IMG/VR virus record: IMGVR_UViG_3300014827_000003
Location: 1-52,692 of that record
Direction: 5' to 3' (one strand)
Length of the DNA stretch: 52,692 bases
Source of the DNA: a virus
Of the stretch, positions 45,705 through 52,692 are shown one piece after another. Position 1 is the stretch's first letter, and every line of letters starts with the position of its first letter. The notes beneath the pieces are model-generated. The model had not been told where the DNA came from. It saw only the letters and a list, made by a program, of their open reading frames with translations, and made no database searches. The position numbers and the translations under genes were made by a program.

Positions 45705-46202
45705 ATGACAGCTGAAAAATTAAAAGACATATTAGATAATCATAAAAAATGGCTAAGTAATAGCAACGAAGGGGCTAGAGCTAACTTGCGTGGAGCTAAC
45801 TTGTGTGGAGCTGACTTGCGTGGAGCTGACTTGCGTAGAGCTGACTTGCGTGGAGCTAACTTGCGTGGAGCTAACTTGAGGGAAGCTAACTTGTGTGGAG
45901 CTGACTTGAGGGGAGCTAACTTGTGTGGAGCTGACTTGCGTGGAGCTAACTTGAGGGAAGCTAACTTGCATAGAGCTGACTCAGACTTTTCGGTATTTAG
46001 AGGACTATCCGGAATGAAATGGTTTGTTTTGTTAAAAAATGATTCAGTAAAAATAGGATGCCAAGAACATTTATACAAAACATGGAAAGAATTTTCAGAT
46101 GATAAGATTTCTAAGATGAGCGAGGGAGCTTTAGGTTTTTACAACATGATTATTCCAGTGCTAGATTATCACTATAAAAATACTGAATGGGAAATTAAAT
46201 AA
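45705..46202 (+). CDS. Pentapeptide-repeat protein, paralogue 1
   Basis: 165 residues. N-terminal [20 protein letters not shown], then about 16 A(N/D)L(R/C)(G/E) pentapeptides forming a right-handed beta helix, then an 80-residue C-terminal domain ([20 protein letters not shown]). Pentapeptide proteins such as Qnr and MfpA mimic DNA and bind gyrase; that is a family analogy only. Paralogues lie at 46214 and 50854. GTG and ATG starts at 45693 and 45699 are also in frame. Confidence 0.75.
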   Translation: MTAEKLKDILDNHKKWLSNSNEGARANLRGANLCGADLRGADLRRADLRGANLRGANLREANLCGADLRGANLCGADLRGANLREANLHRADSDFSVFRGLSGMKWFVLLKNDSVKIGCQEHLYKTWKEFSDDKISKMSEGALGFYNMIIPVLDYHYKNTEWEIK

Positions 46203-46213
46203 TGGAGATAAAA

Positions 46214-46696
46214 ATGAAAGCTGAAAAATTAAAAGACATATTAGATAATCATAAAAAATGGCTAAGTAATAGCAACGAAGGGGCTAGCGCTAACTTGCGT
46301 GGAGCTGACTTGAGGGGAGCTGACTTGAGGGGAGCTAACTTGCGTGGAGCTGACTTGAGTGGAGCTGACTTGAGGGGAGCTAACTTGAGTGGAGCTGACT
46401 TGAGTGGAGCTGACTTGCATGGAGCTGACTTGCGTGGAGCTAACTTGAGTGGAGCTGACTTGTATGGAGCTGAATCCGACTTTTCAATACTTGTAGGAAT
46501 ATCAGGAATGAGATGGTTTGTTTTGTTAAAAAATGATTCAGTAAAAATAGGATGCCAAGAACACACCTATAAATCGTGGAAGGAATTTTCAGATGGTGAG
46601 ATTTCTAAGATGAGCGAGGGAGCTTTGGATTTTTACTATATGATTATTCCAGCGCTAGATTATCACTACGAAAATACTGAATGGGAAATTAAATAA
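46214..46696 (+). CDS. Pentapeptide-repeat protein, paralogue 2
   Basis: 160 residues, same three-part layout as the gene before it. The first 80 bases of both genes are almost identical, and the repeat units (GGAGCTGACTTG) drift in number. The C-terminal domain is about 80-90% similar by eye. GGAGATAAAA just before the ATG also stands before the next gene. A tandem duplication is the simplest origin. Confidence 0.75.
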   Translation: MKAEKLKDILDNHKKWLSNSNEGASANLRGADLRGADLRGANLRGADLSGADLRGANLSGADLSGADLHGADLRGANLSGADLYGAESDFSILVGISGMRWFVLLKNDSVKIGCQEHTYKSWKEFSDGEISKMSEGALDFYYMIIPALDYHYENTEWEIK

Positions 46697-46707
46697 TGGA
46701 GATAAAA

Positions 46708-47289
46708 ATGAGCTTGGGATTAATGGACGATGAAGAGAAAGCAAAACTACATAGCGAATTTGTTCACTATATCGTTGCTAAAAACTTAGAACTTTATGAG
46801 GAGATTAAAAAACTCAAAGAGCAGTTAAAGCGTGAGCAAGATTGTGTGGATAAATTTGTAATATCTAGATTTTGGTCTAAGGTCGATGTTAAGAAAAAGA
46901 ATGAGTGTTGGAATTGGAGGTCTTCAATTTCTAACGGATACGGAAAGTTTTCAATAGATAATTATCCTCATTCAGCCCACGTTATATCCTATAAATATTT
47001 CCATGGTGAATATGACAAAGAACTATGGATTGACCACAAATACATGAATCGGTCGTGTGTAAATCCTGAGCACCTAAGACTTGTTACTCCGAGAATAAAT
47101 GGAATAGAAAATAGCGGCGGTACTTCGGCTGAGAATTTTTTAAAAACTCATTGTAAAAATGGTCATGAATTTACGGCAGAAAATACATATCTAAGGAAAC
47201 ATGGCACTTACACACATAGGATGTGCAAAGCTTGTGCGAAAATATCAAAAAAACTAGCCCGATTAACCCAACAAAACAGGAGTGAGTGA
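46708..47289 (+). CDS. HNH endonuclease with accessory-type N-terminus
   Basis: 193 residues from MSLGLMDDEEK. A coiled-coil head (EEIKKLKEQLKREQDCVDKF) like that of the gene at 45019 is joined to a complete HNH_3 enzyme: RFWSKVDVKKKNECWNWR, DHKYMNRSCVNPEHLRLVT, and a C-terminal zinc motif HCKNGHEFTAENTY with RMCKACAK. The end LTQQNRSE comes from the junction repeat. It appears that a homing endonuclease has been captured in a cassette frame. Confidence 0.82.
   Translation: MSLGLMDDEEKAKLHSEFVHYIVAKNLELYEEIKKLKEQLKREQDCVDKFVISRFWSKVDVKKKNECWNWRSSISNGYGKFSIDNYPHSAHVISYKYFHGEYDKELWIDHKYMNRSCVNPEHLRLVTPRINGIENSGGTSAENFLKTHCKNGHEFTAENTYLRKHGTYTHRMCKACAKISKKLARLTQQNRSE
47262..47288 (+). repeat. 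Cassette junction repeat, copy 2
   Basis: 27 bases, ATTAACCCAACAA then AACAGGAGTGAGTG, identical to copy 3 at 47879. It encodes the end of the HNH gene and provides AGGAG for the methyltransferase-like gene. Confidence 0.9.
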
Positions 47290-47879
47290 TGAAAGTTCTT
47301 GTTGCTTGCGAATATAGTGGAGTTGTAAGAGATGCCTTTAAGCGAAGAGGTCACGATGCCATATCGTGCGATTTTCTCCCGAGTGACTCCCAGGGAGAGC
47401 ATTATCAGGGAGATGTCTTTGATATAATTAACGATGGGTTTGACTTAATGATCGCCCACCCTCCTTGTACTTATTTATGCAATAGCGGTGTTTCTTGGCT
47501 GCATAAAGATCCAACCAGATGGGGGAAAATGTTACAGGGAGCATTGTTTTTTAGAAACTTGTTAGATGCCAACATTCCAAAAATTTGTATAGAAAACCCC
47601 ATTATGCACAAGTATGCGTATGAGAGGGGTAATTTTATGAACTATAATCAAATAATTCAACCTTGGATGTTTGGACACCCAGAATCAAAATCTACTTGCC
47701 TTTGGTTGAAAGGGTTAAGTCCATTAGTAGAAACAAACAACGTAAAAGAAGAATTTCTAGCACTACCTAAAAAAGTAGCTCAAAGACTTCATTACTTACC
47801 ACCATCAAAAGATAGGTGGAAACTAAGATCAACAACGTTTCAAGGAATAGCGGACGCAATGGCAGAACAGTGGGGATAA
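47289..47879 (+). CDS. DNA methyltransferase-like phage protein
   Basis: 196 residues. MKVLVACEYSGVVRDAFKRR is a glycine-poor motif I, DLMIAHPPCTYLCNSG carries a PPC(T/Y) motif IV-like site, and ICIENPIMHKYA follows. This family is common in phages and is related to C5-MTases, but lacks a clear target domain, so activity is uncertain. It starts six bases after AGGAG in the junction repeat. Confidence 0.8.
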   Translation: MKVLVACEYSGVVRDAFKRRGHDAISCDFLPSDSQGEHYQGDVFDIINDGFDLMIAHPPCTYLCNSGVSWLHKDPTRWGKMLQGALFFRNLLDANIPKICIENPIMHKYAYERGNFMNYNQIIQPWMFGHPESKSTCLWLKGLSPLVETNNVKEEFLALPKKVAQRLHYLPPSKDRWKLRSTTFQGIADAMAEQWG

Positions 47880-47905
47880 TTAACCCAACAAAACAGGAGT
47901 GAGTG
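47879..47905 (+). repeat. Cassette junction repeat, copy 3
   Basis: Same 27 bases as copy 2, here lying fully between genes (it begins on the last base of the previous stop). It supplies the ribosome site of the next gene. Confidence 0.9.
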
Positions 47906-48130
47906 ATGAGTAAAATTAAGAAAGGTGATTGCGTAATTAACTACTGTGAAAGCGAAGGGATTATCAATATAGGGTTCGTAATGGATGAGCCAAATGATAC
48001 AGACGAGCATGATTTACAGTTTTTCGACGGAGGGTCAGTAAGTCCAGTTAGCACTAGTGATAGTTACGCTATACCAGAAAAGCTAGGTAGATATTTGGAT
48101 AGTTTAATTCCGTTTATTGACGAAGATTAA
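47906..48130 (+). CDS. Small acidic hypothetical protein
   Basis: 74 residues (MSKIKKGDCVINYCESEGII), beta-rich and acidic towards the end. AGGAG is six bases upstream. Unknown function. Confidence 0.55.
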   Translation: MSKIKKGDCVINYCESEGIINIGFVMDEPNDTDEHDLQFFDGGSVSPVSTSDSYAIPEKLGRYLDSLIPFIDED

Positions 48131-48152
48131 CCCAACAACAAAGGAGTGAGTG
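48126..48152 (+). repeat. Cassette junction repeat, copy 4
   Basis: Same 27 bases as copy 1, followed by one A and an ATG. It includes the stop of the gene before and the ribosome site of the gene after. Confidence 0.9.
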
Positions 48153-48153
48153 A

Positions 48154-48501
48154 ATGTTCTGGATAATATTACCTCTATTTAGTTTTATCCTCGGATGGTT
48201 TTTATCTAAACAGCATGAAGAAGACAGACTATCTTTTAGATTAAAAGAAGCAAGAGTAGGAGGTTTTTTAACAGGGAAAAGACATGGTATTTTTGTTAGC
48301 CATCTTCAAGCAAAGCAAACAATGAAAGAATTAAAAAAGTTTATTGCTGTTAAGTATCCCTATAGATCTAACGAACACGATAGAGAAATAACAAGTGTGA
48401 TATTTAGGCACCCATATGATAAAGCCATTTATGAGATATGCAATTTAACGGAGTACCAGGGAGTCACTAATTTGATACATAAAAGTGACAAGGAGAAATA
48501 A
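48154..48501 (+). CDS. Membrane-anchored hypothetical protein
   Basis: 115 residues. MFWIILPLFSFILGWFLSKQ is an N-terminal anchor, and the rest is a soluble basic domain (LKEARVGGFLTGKRHGIFVS). AAGGAG is eight bases before the ATG. Its stop overlaps the next ATG (TAATG). Unknown function. Confidence 0.6.
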   Translation: MFWIILPLFSFILGWFLSKQHEEDRLSFRLKEARVGGFLTGKRHGIFVSHLQAKQTMKELKKFIAVKYPYRSNEHDREITSVIFRHPYDKAIYEICNLTEYQGVTNLIHKSDKEK

Positions 48502-48686
48502 TGGGAACAGCACACAGGTTCATATACGCTTTATTTATCGCGGAGTCTAACTCGCTGGCTTACGTTGGAAATAATAGATTCCAAAAGGGCGATGATCCTT
48601 ATAAGTTTATCTTTCTTGTACAGTGTGAATATCAAAGCTACTTTGAGGACCTACAGGATGAAATATATAATCACAATCGAAACTGA
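48501..48686 (+). CDS. Hypothetical protein
   Basis: 61 residues (MGTAHRFIYALFIAESNSLA), mixed fold, TAATG-coupled to the gene before. AAGGAG lies upstream. Overlaps the next gene by 29 bases. Unknown function. Confidence 0.5.
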   Translation: MGTAHRFIYALFIAESNSLAYVGNNRFQKGDDPYKFIFLVQCEYQSYFEDLQDEIYNHNRN

Positions 48687-48849
48687 CGATCACGAAGAAA
48701 GATTAGCGATATTGATGGCAATGGAAAATAAGATCAAGCTGGATAATATCTATTCAGAGGTATTTAGAAAGCATATTAAATATGAAGATGACCAAAGTAC
48801 GACATGGGATCTTGTTTGGGAAGAGTTGAGTCAATACCTAGAGGAATAA
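48658..48849 (+). CDS. Small acidic hypothetical protein
   Basis: 63 residues from ATG 48658 (MKYIITIETDDHEERLAILM), with an upstream GAGG. Acidic, one beta strand then helices. It ends the accessory operon; tandem terminators follow at once. Confidence 0.55.
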   Translation: MKYIITIETDDHEERLAILMAMENKIKLDNIYSEVFRKHIKYEDDQSTTWDLVWEELSQYLEE

Positions 48850-48901
48850 GGGAGGGGAGTCCGAATAAATATCCCCCCACTTTTTACCCCTCCCACTTTT
48901 T
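48850..48901 (+). terminator. Alternative or tandem terminators
   Basis: GGGAGGGG (48850-48857) can pair with CCCCTCCC (48887-48894) before ACTTTTTT, and GGGG inside the first arm can instead pair with the CCCCCC run (48873-48878) before ACTTTTT. The two hairpins exclude each other. Confidence 0.7.
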
Positions 48902-48955
48902 TACCAGCATTTCGGAATAAACTTATAGCACACCTTATATGAAATTTTCTCAGAA

Positions 48956-49007
48956 GTTAGTGTAATTATTCCCCTAGAGGTTAGTGTAATTATCCCCTAG
49001 GAGTTAG
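48956..49007 (+). repeat. Short tandem repeat GTTAGTG...CCCCTAG
   Basis: GTTAGTGTAATTATTCCCC with TAG, then GTTAGTGTAATTATCCCCTAG, then a third GTTAGTG. About two and a third copies of a 21-22-bp unit, each with CCCCTAG. A similar combination (CCCCTAGGGG, GTTAGCACTAATTTACTAGG) sits near 34576-34620. Confidence 0.8.
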
Positions 49008-49680
49008 TGCCGAAATACTGGAATAAAAGTCACCCAACCAATTATAAATATTAGAATACCTTGTACAAATATTTGTAACAATTGTTGCCTGTTATTGTGC
49101 AATATTGCCAGAAATTTTATCCAAAAATAGCTGAAAATGTATCCAAAAATATCTATAAAAATCGGTGAAAATGTCAGCTTATTTTGGTGACAATTTTGGC
49201 GGAAATTGTTGCCGAAGAATATCTCCAAAAACTACTATTTTTCTATAGTTCCCAGAAAAAATATTTTCTCCCAGGATTTCCCCAAGGGCCTAATGGTATT
49301 TTTTTACACCACCTATTTTATGGGATTTTTTAGAAGTCATTTTTTCCGCGATTTTTATGATTTTTTGACCTATGTGATTTCCAATACTTAACCTACATAA
49401 CAATAATCACTACTTAGATCTGGACAAATGCGATGCCATGCCAAGTTTTTTTCTGCTATATAATTCAAATACTTGCAGTTCTATGCCCGATAATCTCAAT
49501 TTTTAGAGCTCTTTTTTCACTATATAAGGATACAATTTTCTTAATTACATACTATCACGGCCTTAGATGCATTTCATATTACATTACAGCTATTTAGGTA
49601 GTAATTACATGGTTAGTATTGGTATAAGTAATTGTTTTAATTAGAATTTAGAATATAGTTTGATTCAATGCGAAAATAAA

Positions 49681-49709
49681 TTAATATTTAGTGCAATGCA
49701 TGATATACT
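49681..49709 (+). promoter_or_regulatory. Promoter of the right-hand operon
   Basis: TTAATA (49681-49686), 17 bases, then TATACT (49704-49709) preceded by TG (TGATATACT, extended -10). CAATGC occurs at about 49665 and 49693 around the box. It lies 36 bases before the first gene. Confidence 0.65.
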
Positions 49710-49744
49710 CTCTATATTGAAACAAACTAACAAAGGGTAAAACA

Positions 49745-49906
49745 ATGCAAACGAGACAAGTAGTTATTAAAGTAATTCCATTCAACCAGTTAAAACACGA
49801 TATTGGGCAACTTTCAAGCTTAAAAGAAGCTGATTTTGGGAGTCTTTTTATTAATTTAGGTGTTTTAAGCTTGTTAGTTTGTTCTATTTTAACAGTACTT
49901 AAATAA
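49745..49906 (+). CDS. Small C-terminally anchored protein
   Basis: 53 residues. A polar start (MQTRQVVIKVIPFNQLKHDI) is followed by a C-terminal hydrophobic helix (LFINLGVLSLLVCSILTVLK). AAGGG lies seven bases upstream. First gene of the right operon. Unknown function. Confidence 0.6.
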   Translation: MQTRQVVIKVIPFNQLKHDIGQLSSLKEADFGSLFINLGVLSLLVCSILTVLK

Positions 49907-49928
49907 TTTAAAAAAAGGAGTTACTACA

Positions 49929-50852
49929 ATGAAAAAAGTATTCAATAATTCACAACTTTGTCACATTTGGGCCAACGAATCACAAAGCGAGGGAAGTAAT
50001 CCAGGGAATAGCCTATACTTTGAAGCTACCGAAATTTATAGTTATGGAAGTCATTACCTAGCAGGGAAGATTTTTACCGTAAAAGGGGAAAAATTCGCAA
50101 TCGTGAATAACCACAATTATTCCAATGCTACGGCAAAGCATCTTGCGTGTATTAGATCGGCTTTGCACGGTAAAATGCCCTATTTTTGTTTACCCAATGT
50201 CTCTGACTCAAAAGACCGGGAAAATATCGATTATCTAAATCAAACTGTTTTTAATTGTTTAGACTCAATACTATCTAGCCGTAAACAATCGGGAAAATAT
50301 GATATTGACCGCCTTGAAAGTACCATTAAAAATGCTAACGAGTTTTTTACCCTAGTAAACGAAAAATTGATAGTTATTACAAGTGACTTTTTAGAACTAT
50401 TGAAGGAAGTGAATAGTGATAAGTTGGCCCTTAGAAAAGAGCGTGATGCCCTGAATAATAGCCCTGAAATGATTGCTAAAAAAGAGGCATCAATTAAAGC
50501 TAAAAACGCTTTATTGCAAGCTGAAAAAGCTTTATTGCAAGCTGAAAAGATTAATAAATTTAGATCGTTTGAAGCTAGATCAGTAAATATTAGACCTCAC
50601 CTATTAAGAATTAAAGACGATACAGTGCAAACAAGCTCGGGCGCAGATGTCCCATTGAATGATGCCATTAAATTACTTGAATTGGTACTTAGTGACCAAT
50701 GTAAAAGAGGGGATAAAATAGGTCATTTTTCACTTGATGGTGTTCTATATGATCAAGAAAATCGCGAAAGGGTTATAAAAATAGGCTGTCACGATATTTT
50801 GGTAAGCGAGGCCGTGGCCGTTTTAGGTCATTTAATTAAAAAGGAGATATAA
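49929..50852 (+). CDS. Phage protein of unknown function (YSYGSHY family)
   Basis: 307 residues. The N-terminal 90 residues ([56 protein letters not shown]) match a family seen in many phages and plasmids, with conserved W-A and YSYGxHF but no known role. The middle is a coiled coil with a 21-bp tandem duplication (50508-50549, ALLQAEK twice). The last 30 codons carry the sequence repeated after the next gene. AAGGAG precedes the ATG. Confidence 0.7.
   Translation: MKKVFNNSQLCHIWANESQSEGSNPGNSLYFEATEIYSYGSHYLAGKIFTVKGEKFAIVNNHNYSNATAKHLACIRSALHGKMPYFCLPNVSDSKDRENIDYLNQTVFNCLDSILSSRKQSGKYDIDRLESTIKNANEFFTLVNEKLIVITSDFLELLKEVNSDKLALRKERDALNNSPEMIAKKEASIKAKNALLQAEKALLQAEKINKFRSFEARSVNIRPHLLRIKDDTVQTSSGADVPLNDAIKLLELVLSDQCKRGDKIGHFSLDGVLYDQENRERVIKIGCHDILVSEAVAVLGHLIKKEI
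50812..50841 (+). repeat. 30-bp direct repeat, left copy
   Basis: CCGTGGCCGTTTTAGGTCAT followed by TTAATTAAAA, within the end of the gene at 49929. A perfect second copy is at 51298-51327 and a shorter relative at 52105-52130. The two copies bracket the pentapeptide gene. Confidence 0.92.
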
Positions 50853-50853
50853 A

Positions 50854-51297
50854 ATGAATTTAAAAGAAATATTAGATAATCATAAAAAATGGATAAGTAA
50901 TAGCGACGAAGGGGCCAGAGCTGACTTGCGTGGAGCTGACTTGAGGGGAGCTGACTTGCGTGGAGCTGACTTGAGGGGAGCTAACTTGTGTGGAGCTGAC
51001 TTGTGTGGAGCTGACTTGTGTGGAGCTGACTTGAGGGGAGCTAACTTGTGTGGAGCTGACTTGCGTGGAGCTGACTCAGACTTTTCGGTATTTAGAGGAC
51101 TATCCGGAATGAAATGGTTTGTTTTATTAAAAAATGATTCAGTAAAAATAGGATGCCAAGAACACACCTATAAATCGTGGAAGGAATTTTCAGATGATGA
51201 GATTTTTAAGATGAGCAATGGAGCGTTAGATTTTTACTACATGATTATTCCAGTTTTGGACTATCACTACAAAAATACTGAATGGGAAATTAAATAA
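50854..51297 (+). CDS. Pentapeptide-repeat protein, paralogue 3
   Basis: 147 residues: [20 protein letters not shown], about 13 pentapeptides ([10 protein letters not shown]), then the same C-terminal domain ([20 protein letters not shown]). It is closer to the paralogues at 45705 and 46214 than to anything near it. The flanking 30-bp direct repeats suggest that it was inserted here. AAGGAG is seven bases upstream. Confidence 0.75.
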   Translation: MNLKEILDNHKKWISNSDEGARADLRGADLRGADLRGADLRGANLCGADLCGADLCGADLRGANLCGADLRGADSDFSVFRGLSGMKWFVLLKNDSVKIGCQEHTYKSWKEFSDDEIFKMSNGALDFYYMIIPVLDYHYKNTEWEIK

Positions 51298-51327
51298 CCG
51301 TGGCCGTTTTAGGTCATTTAATTAAAA
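51298..51327 (+). repeat. 30-bp direct repeat, right copy
   Basis: Perfect repeat of 50812-50841, now non-coding, one base after the pentapeptide stop. It leads into GGGATATGAAATG, a ribosome-site context like that before 52135. Confidence 0.92.
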
Positions 51328-51337
51328 GGGATATGAA

Positions 51338-51388
51338 ATGAGTGCATTAATAATATTAACCTTAAACAGTTTGGAGTGCTTAAGATGA
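51338..51388 (+). CDS. Very short upstream ORF (leader peptide?)
   Basis: 16 codons (MSALIILTLNSLECLR) with AAGGG upstream and an ATGA overlap with the next gene. The length suggests a leader or the remnant of a gene cut by the insertion to its left. Confidence 0.35.
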   Translation: MSALIILTLNSLECLR

Positions 51389-51636
51389 GTTATATTACAA
51401 AATTTCAAGCCAGTAGTTACTTTGGAGTGTCTGATAAAAATAAAATCATGCGAGAAAATAAGATCGACGTAAAATTCGGTGTTGAAGAAGATTTTAACGG
51501 TGAATGGATTCTTAAAAAATCTACTTCATGCGGTAATTTACCGGATAAAATAAAAGAATATCGAAAAGCTAAAATCGCCTTAGAACTAGCTTATGAATCT
51601 ATTAAGATTAAAAGAGCTGCGTGGGATAACTTATGA
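51385..51636 (+). CDS. Hypothetical protein
   Basis: 83 residues (MSYITKFQASSYFGVSDKNK). The N-terminus resembles a short winged helix or excisionase-like fold, and the rest is helical and basic. GGAG lies eight bases upstream. ATGA overlap with the next gene. Confidence 0.55.
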   Translation: MSYITKFQASSYFGVSDKNKIMRENKIDVKFGVEEDFNGEWILKKSTSCGNLPDKIKEYRKAKIALELAYESIKIKRAAWDNL

Positions 51637-51827
51637 GTGCAAATTATTTAATTAGAGAGTATGACGCCCTTACTAAAATGATTAATGAATTGCCTAAGGG
51701 TTATATAAAAGACGCTTGCAGCCTATTACAAGATGCTTTTTATGAGCAAATAGGCTTTAATAATATTAAAGCTTGTCAGTTAAAAAATGTTATTAAATTT
51801 ATTCTAAATAATGAAGGTATTCAATGA
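51633..51827 (+). CDS. Hypothetical protein
   Basis: 64 residues, helical (MSANYLIREYDALTKMINEL), in ATGA overlaps at both ends. Unknown function. Confidence 0.5.
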   Translation: MSANYLIREYDALTKMINELPKGYIKDACSLLQDAFYEQIGFNNIKACQLKNVIKFILNNEGIQ

Positions 51828-52120
51828 AAAAAGAATTAGAACAACTATGTCAACCTTTAAACGTTGATAAAACCGACGCAGAAATAATTGAAGAGTATGG
51901 GGAGTTAACTCTAGAGTTAGAAGAGAGCAAAGAAGCAATTGAAGAACATATGAATGATTTAGTTAATTACAAGAATGAGTTAGAAGAGATTGAGGAGAAC
52001 ATAGAGGCTTTTAGTGAATGGCTTAAAACGAATATTGAATCTCATTTTAAAACTGAGAGAGATAATACTTTTGATGAAATATTAACAGAATTTAACAAAT
52101 TATTTAGGCCATTTAATTAA
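51824..52120 (+). CDS. Acidic coiled-coil protein
   Basis: 98 residues, strongly acidic with heptads (LTLELEESKEAIEEHMNDLV, NELEEIEENIEAFSEW). ATGA overlap with the gene before. Unknown function; possibly a protein-protein adaptor. Confidence 0.55.
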   Translation: MKKELEQLCQPLNVDKTDAEIIEEYGELTLELEESKEAIEEHMNDLVNYKNELEEIEENIEAFSEWLKTNIESHFKTERDNTFDEILTEFNKLFRPFN

Positions 52121-52134
52121 AAAGGGATATTAAA

Positions 52135-52317
52135 ATGAAAAACCTAGACGAATATAAGAAAAAACCGGGATTAAAAAAGAGAAGCGACAAGGTAACTACT
52201 ATCAACTTAACGCTATCTCAGTGGATATTTTTAAAGGAAAATAACATTGATTTCAGCAAGTTAGTGAGAGCGTATTTACAGCAAATAATGTCCGAAAACA
52301 ACAAAAAAGAGGTGTAA
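52135..52317 (+). CDS. Ribbon-helix-helix DNA-binding protein
   Basis: 60 residues. KKRSDKVTTINLTLSQWIFL, then KENNIDFSKLVRAYLQQIM fits a CopG/Arc-type ribbon-helix-helix: one strand with alternating residues and two helices. It probably represses its own operon or another phage promoter. AAGGG lies seven bases upstream, after a relative of the 30-bp repeat. Confidence 0.7.
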   Translation: MKNLDEYKKKPGLKKRSDKVTTINLTLSQWIFLKENNIDFSKLVRAYLQQIMSENNKKEV

Positions 52318-52318
52318 A

Positions 52319-52474
52319 ATGAGTTTAGTATTTATCGGATTAATTTCATTTTTTGGATCAATCGCAGCAAGTAATATGCAGAAAACTAATGAAGCAACTA
52401 AAAAGCAGAAAATCGAGATTGAGCAACTAAAAAGAGATATCGCAGCCACTAAAAAAGAAGAGGTAAAAAAATGA
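52319..52474 (+). CDS. Small membrane protein with basic tail
   Basis: 51 residues: MSLVFIGLISFFGSIAASNM anchor, then a Lys/Glu-rich helix (KKQKIEIEQLKRDIAATKKE). GAGG precedes the ATG. ATGA overlap with the next small ORF. Confidence 0.55.
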   Translation: MSLVFIGLISFFGSIAASNMQKTNEATKKQKIEIEQLKRDIAATKKEEVKK

Positions 52475-52536
52475 TTGTTAAATATACCTATGTTATAGCT
52501 ACTTTAATAGTAGCCATATTGGATGACAATGAATAA
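52471..52536 (+). CDS. 21-residue hydrophobic peptide
   Basis: MIVKYTYVIATLIVAILDDN ending in E, a single short membrane-like segment. ATGA overlap with the gene before it. The last possible gene before the terminator. Confidence 0.4.
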   Translation: MIVKYTYVIATLIVAILDDNE

Positions 52537-52568
52537 GTAATTAAAACAATAATTTAACACTTAATTAA

Positions 52569-52592
52569 GGCCTCTTTTTAGAGGTCTTTTTT
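52569..52592 (+). terminator. Right-end terminator
   Basis: GGCCTC (52569-52574), loop TTTTTA, GAGGTC (52581-52586, one G-T pair) and six T. It ends the rightward operon just before the terminal array. Confidence 0.8.
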
Positions 52593-52616
52593 GTTGCCTT
52601 ATTCATGTCCTATTCC

Positions 52617-52692
52617 ATCTAATCATCTAATCATCTAATCATCTAATCATCTAATCATCTAATCATCTAATCATCTAATCATCTAATCATCT
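52617..52692. repeat. Right terminal tandem repeat (CTAATCAT)n
   Basis: A partial CAT, nine perfect CTAATCAT units (52619-52690) and a final CT, in the same orientation as the left array. If the last CT is overlapped with the first CT of the window, the two arrays fuse into one in-register array. Confidence 0.95.

Larger units (their letters stand above)
48902..49744. other. Non-coding region between accessory operons
   Basis: About 840 very AT-rich bases without a convincing gene. It contains the tandem repeat at 48956-49007, repeated TATCCAAAAATA and TGAAAATGT words at 49105-49170, T-rich runs, the palindrome AGAGCTCT flanked by T (49505-49520), a GATGCCATGCC echo of the left-end GGCAT words (49432), and a promoter at 49681. 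It is a candidate second origin or regulatory region. Confidence 0.5.

Noticed and set aside
45740-46078. Long leftward frame with SAPRKSAP repeats
   Set aside because: The antisense of pentapeptide repeats stays open because of the 15-bp periodicity; the same appears opposite all three paralogues.
49004-49391. Two short frames (leftward 49004-49228, rightward 49206-49391)
   Set aside because: Phe/Asn/Ile-rich translations, no ribosome sites, inside the repeat-rich non-coding gap.

Overview
This window looks like the complete or near-complete genome of a tailed dsDNA phage of the long-tailed (siphovirus) HK97-fold type. It is AT-rich. It carries a terminase, ClpP-type prohead protease, HK97 capsid protein, HK97-family portal, tail tube, frameshifted tail chaperone pair, tape measure and a lambda-J-like tip protein. 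Both ends are the same tandem array of the 8-bp unit CTAATCAT in the same orientation, so the contig either has direct terminal repeats or was opened inside one array of a circular map. Lipobox proteins near the lysozyme and a Sec signal peptide on a fibre suggest a Gram-negative host. Some fibre modules remind me of phages of Bdellovibrio-like predators, but that is only a weak guess. I see no integrase, repressor, tRNA or CRISPR, so a lytic or non-integrating life style is more likely.

Layout. 1-640: terminal repeats and a structured non-coding stretch (candidate packaging or end region). 644-2478: leftward operon of seven small genes, mostly unknown, with ATGA-type overlaps and an AP2/HNH endonuclease. 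2548-3143: divergent control region with a 24-bp-arm inverted repeat, smaller palindromes and a good rightward promoter. 3144-8607: an SF3 helicase, terminase small subunit, C5 cytosine methyltransferase and terminase large subunit. 8531-10309: a leftward Hef-like homing endonuclease lodged between terminase and protease. 10361-21018: head and neck genes, with the portal unusually placed after the capsid gene and with a collagen-like fibre. 21201-33201: tail genes and fibres. 33203-35297: lysis region. 35367-37145: phosphoesterase, metallopeptidase and an HNH gene. 37362-43713: family A DNA polymerase, putative OB-fold ssDNA-binding protein, PD-(D/E)XK exonuclease, SNF2-type helicase and another HNH. 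43771-48849: many small accessory genes, including cassettes joined by a repeated 27-bp ribosome-binding element and two pentapeptide-repeat proteins. 48850-49744: non-coding, with terminators and short tandem repeats. 49745-52536: a second accessory operon with its own promoter, ending in a terminator just before the right array.

The genes fit one lytic programme: replication from the early promoter with the phage's own polymerase, helicases and exonuclease; methylation against host restriction; head-first packaging by the P27/TerL terminase; and lysis by a GH24 muralidase with membrane and lipoprotein helpers. The most unusual points are: two methyltransferase-like C-termini readable in overlapping frames of one gene; the cassette-like accessory region with repeated junctions; two leftward endonuclease genes whose 3' ends run antisense into the upstream gene; the terminal repeat arrays with an adjoining inverted repeat; and a possible kissing-hairpin RNA or DNA element near the left end.
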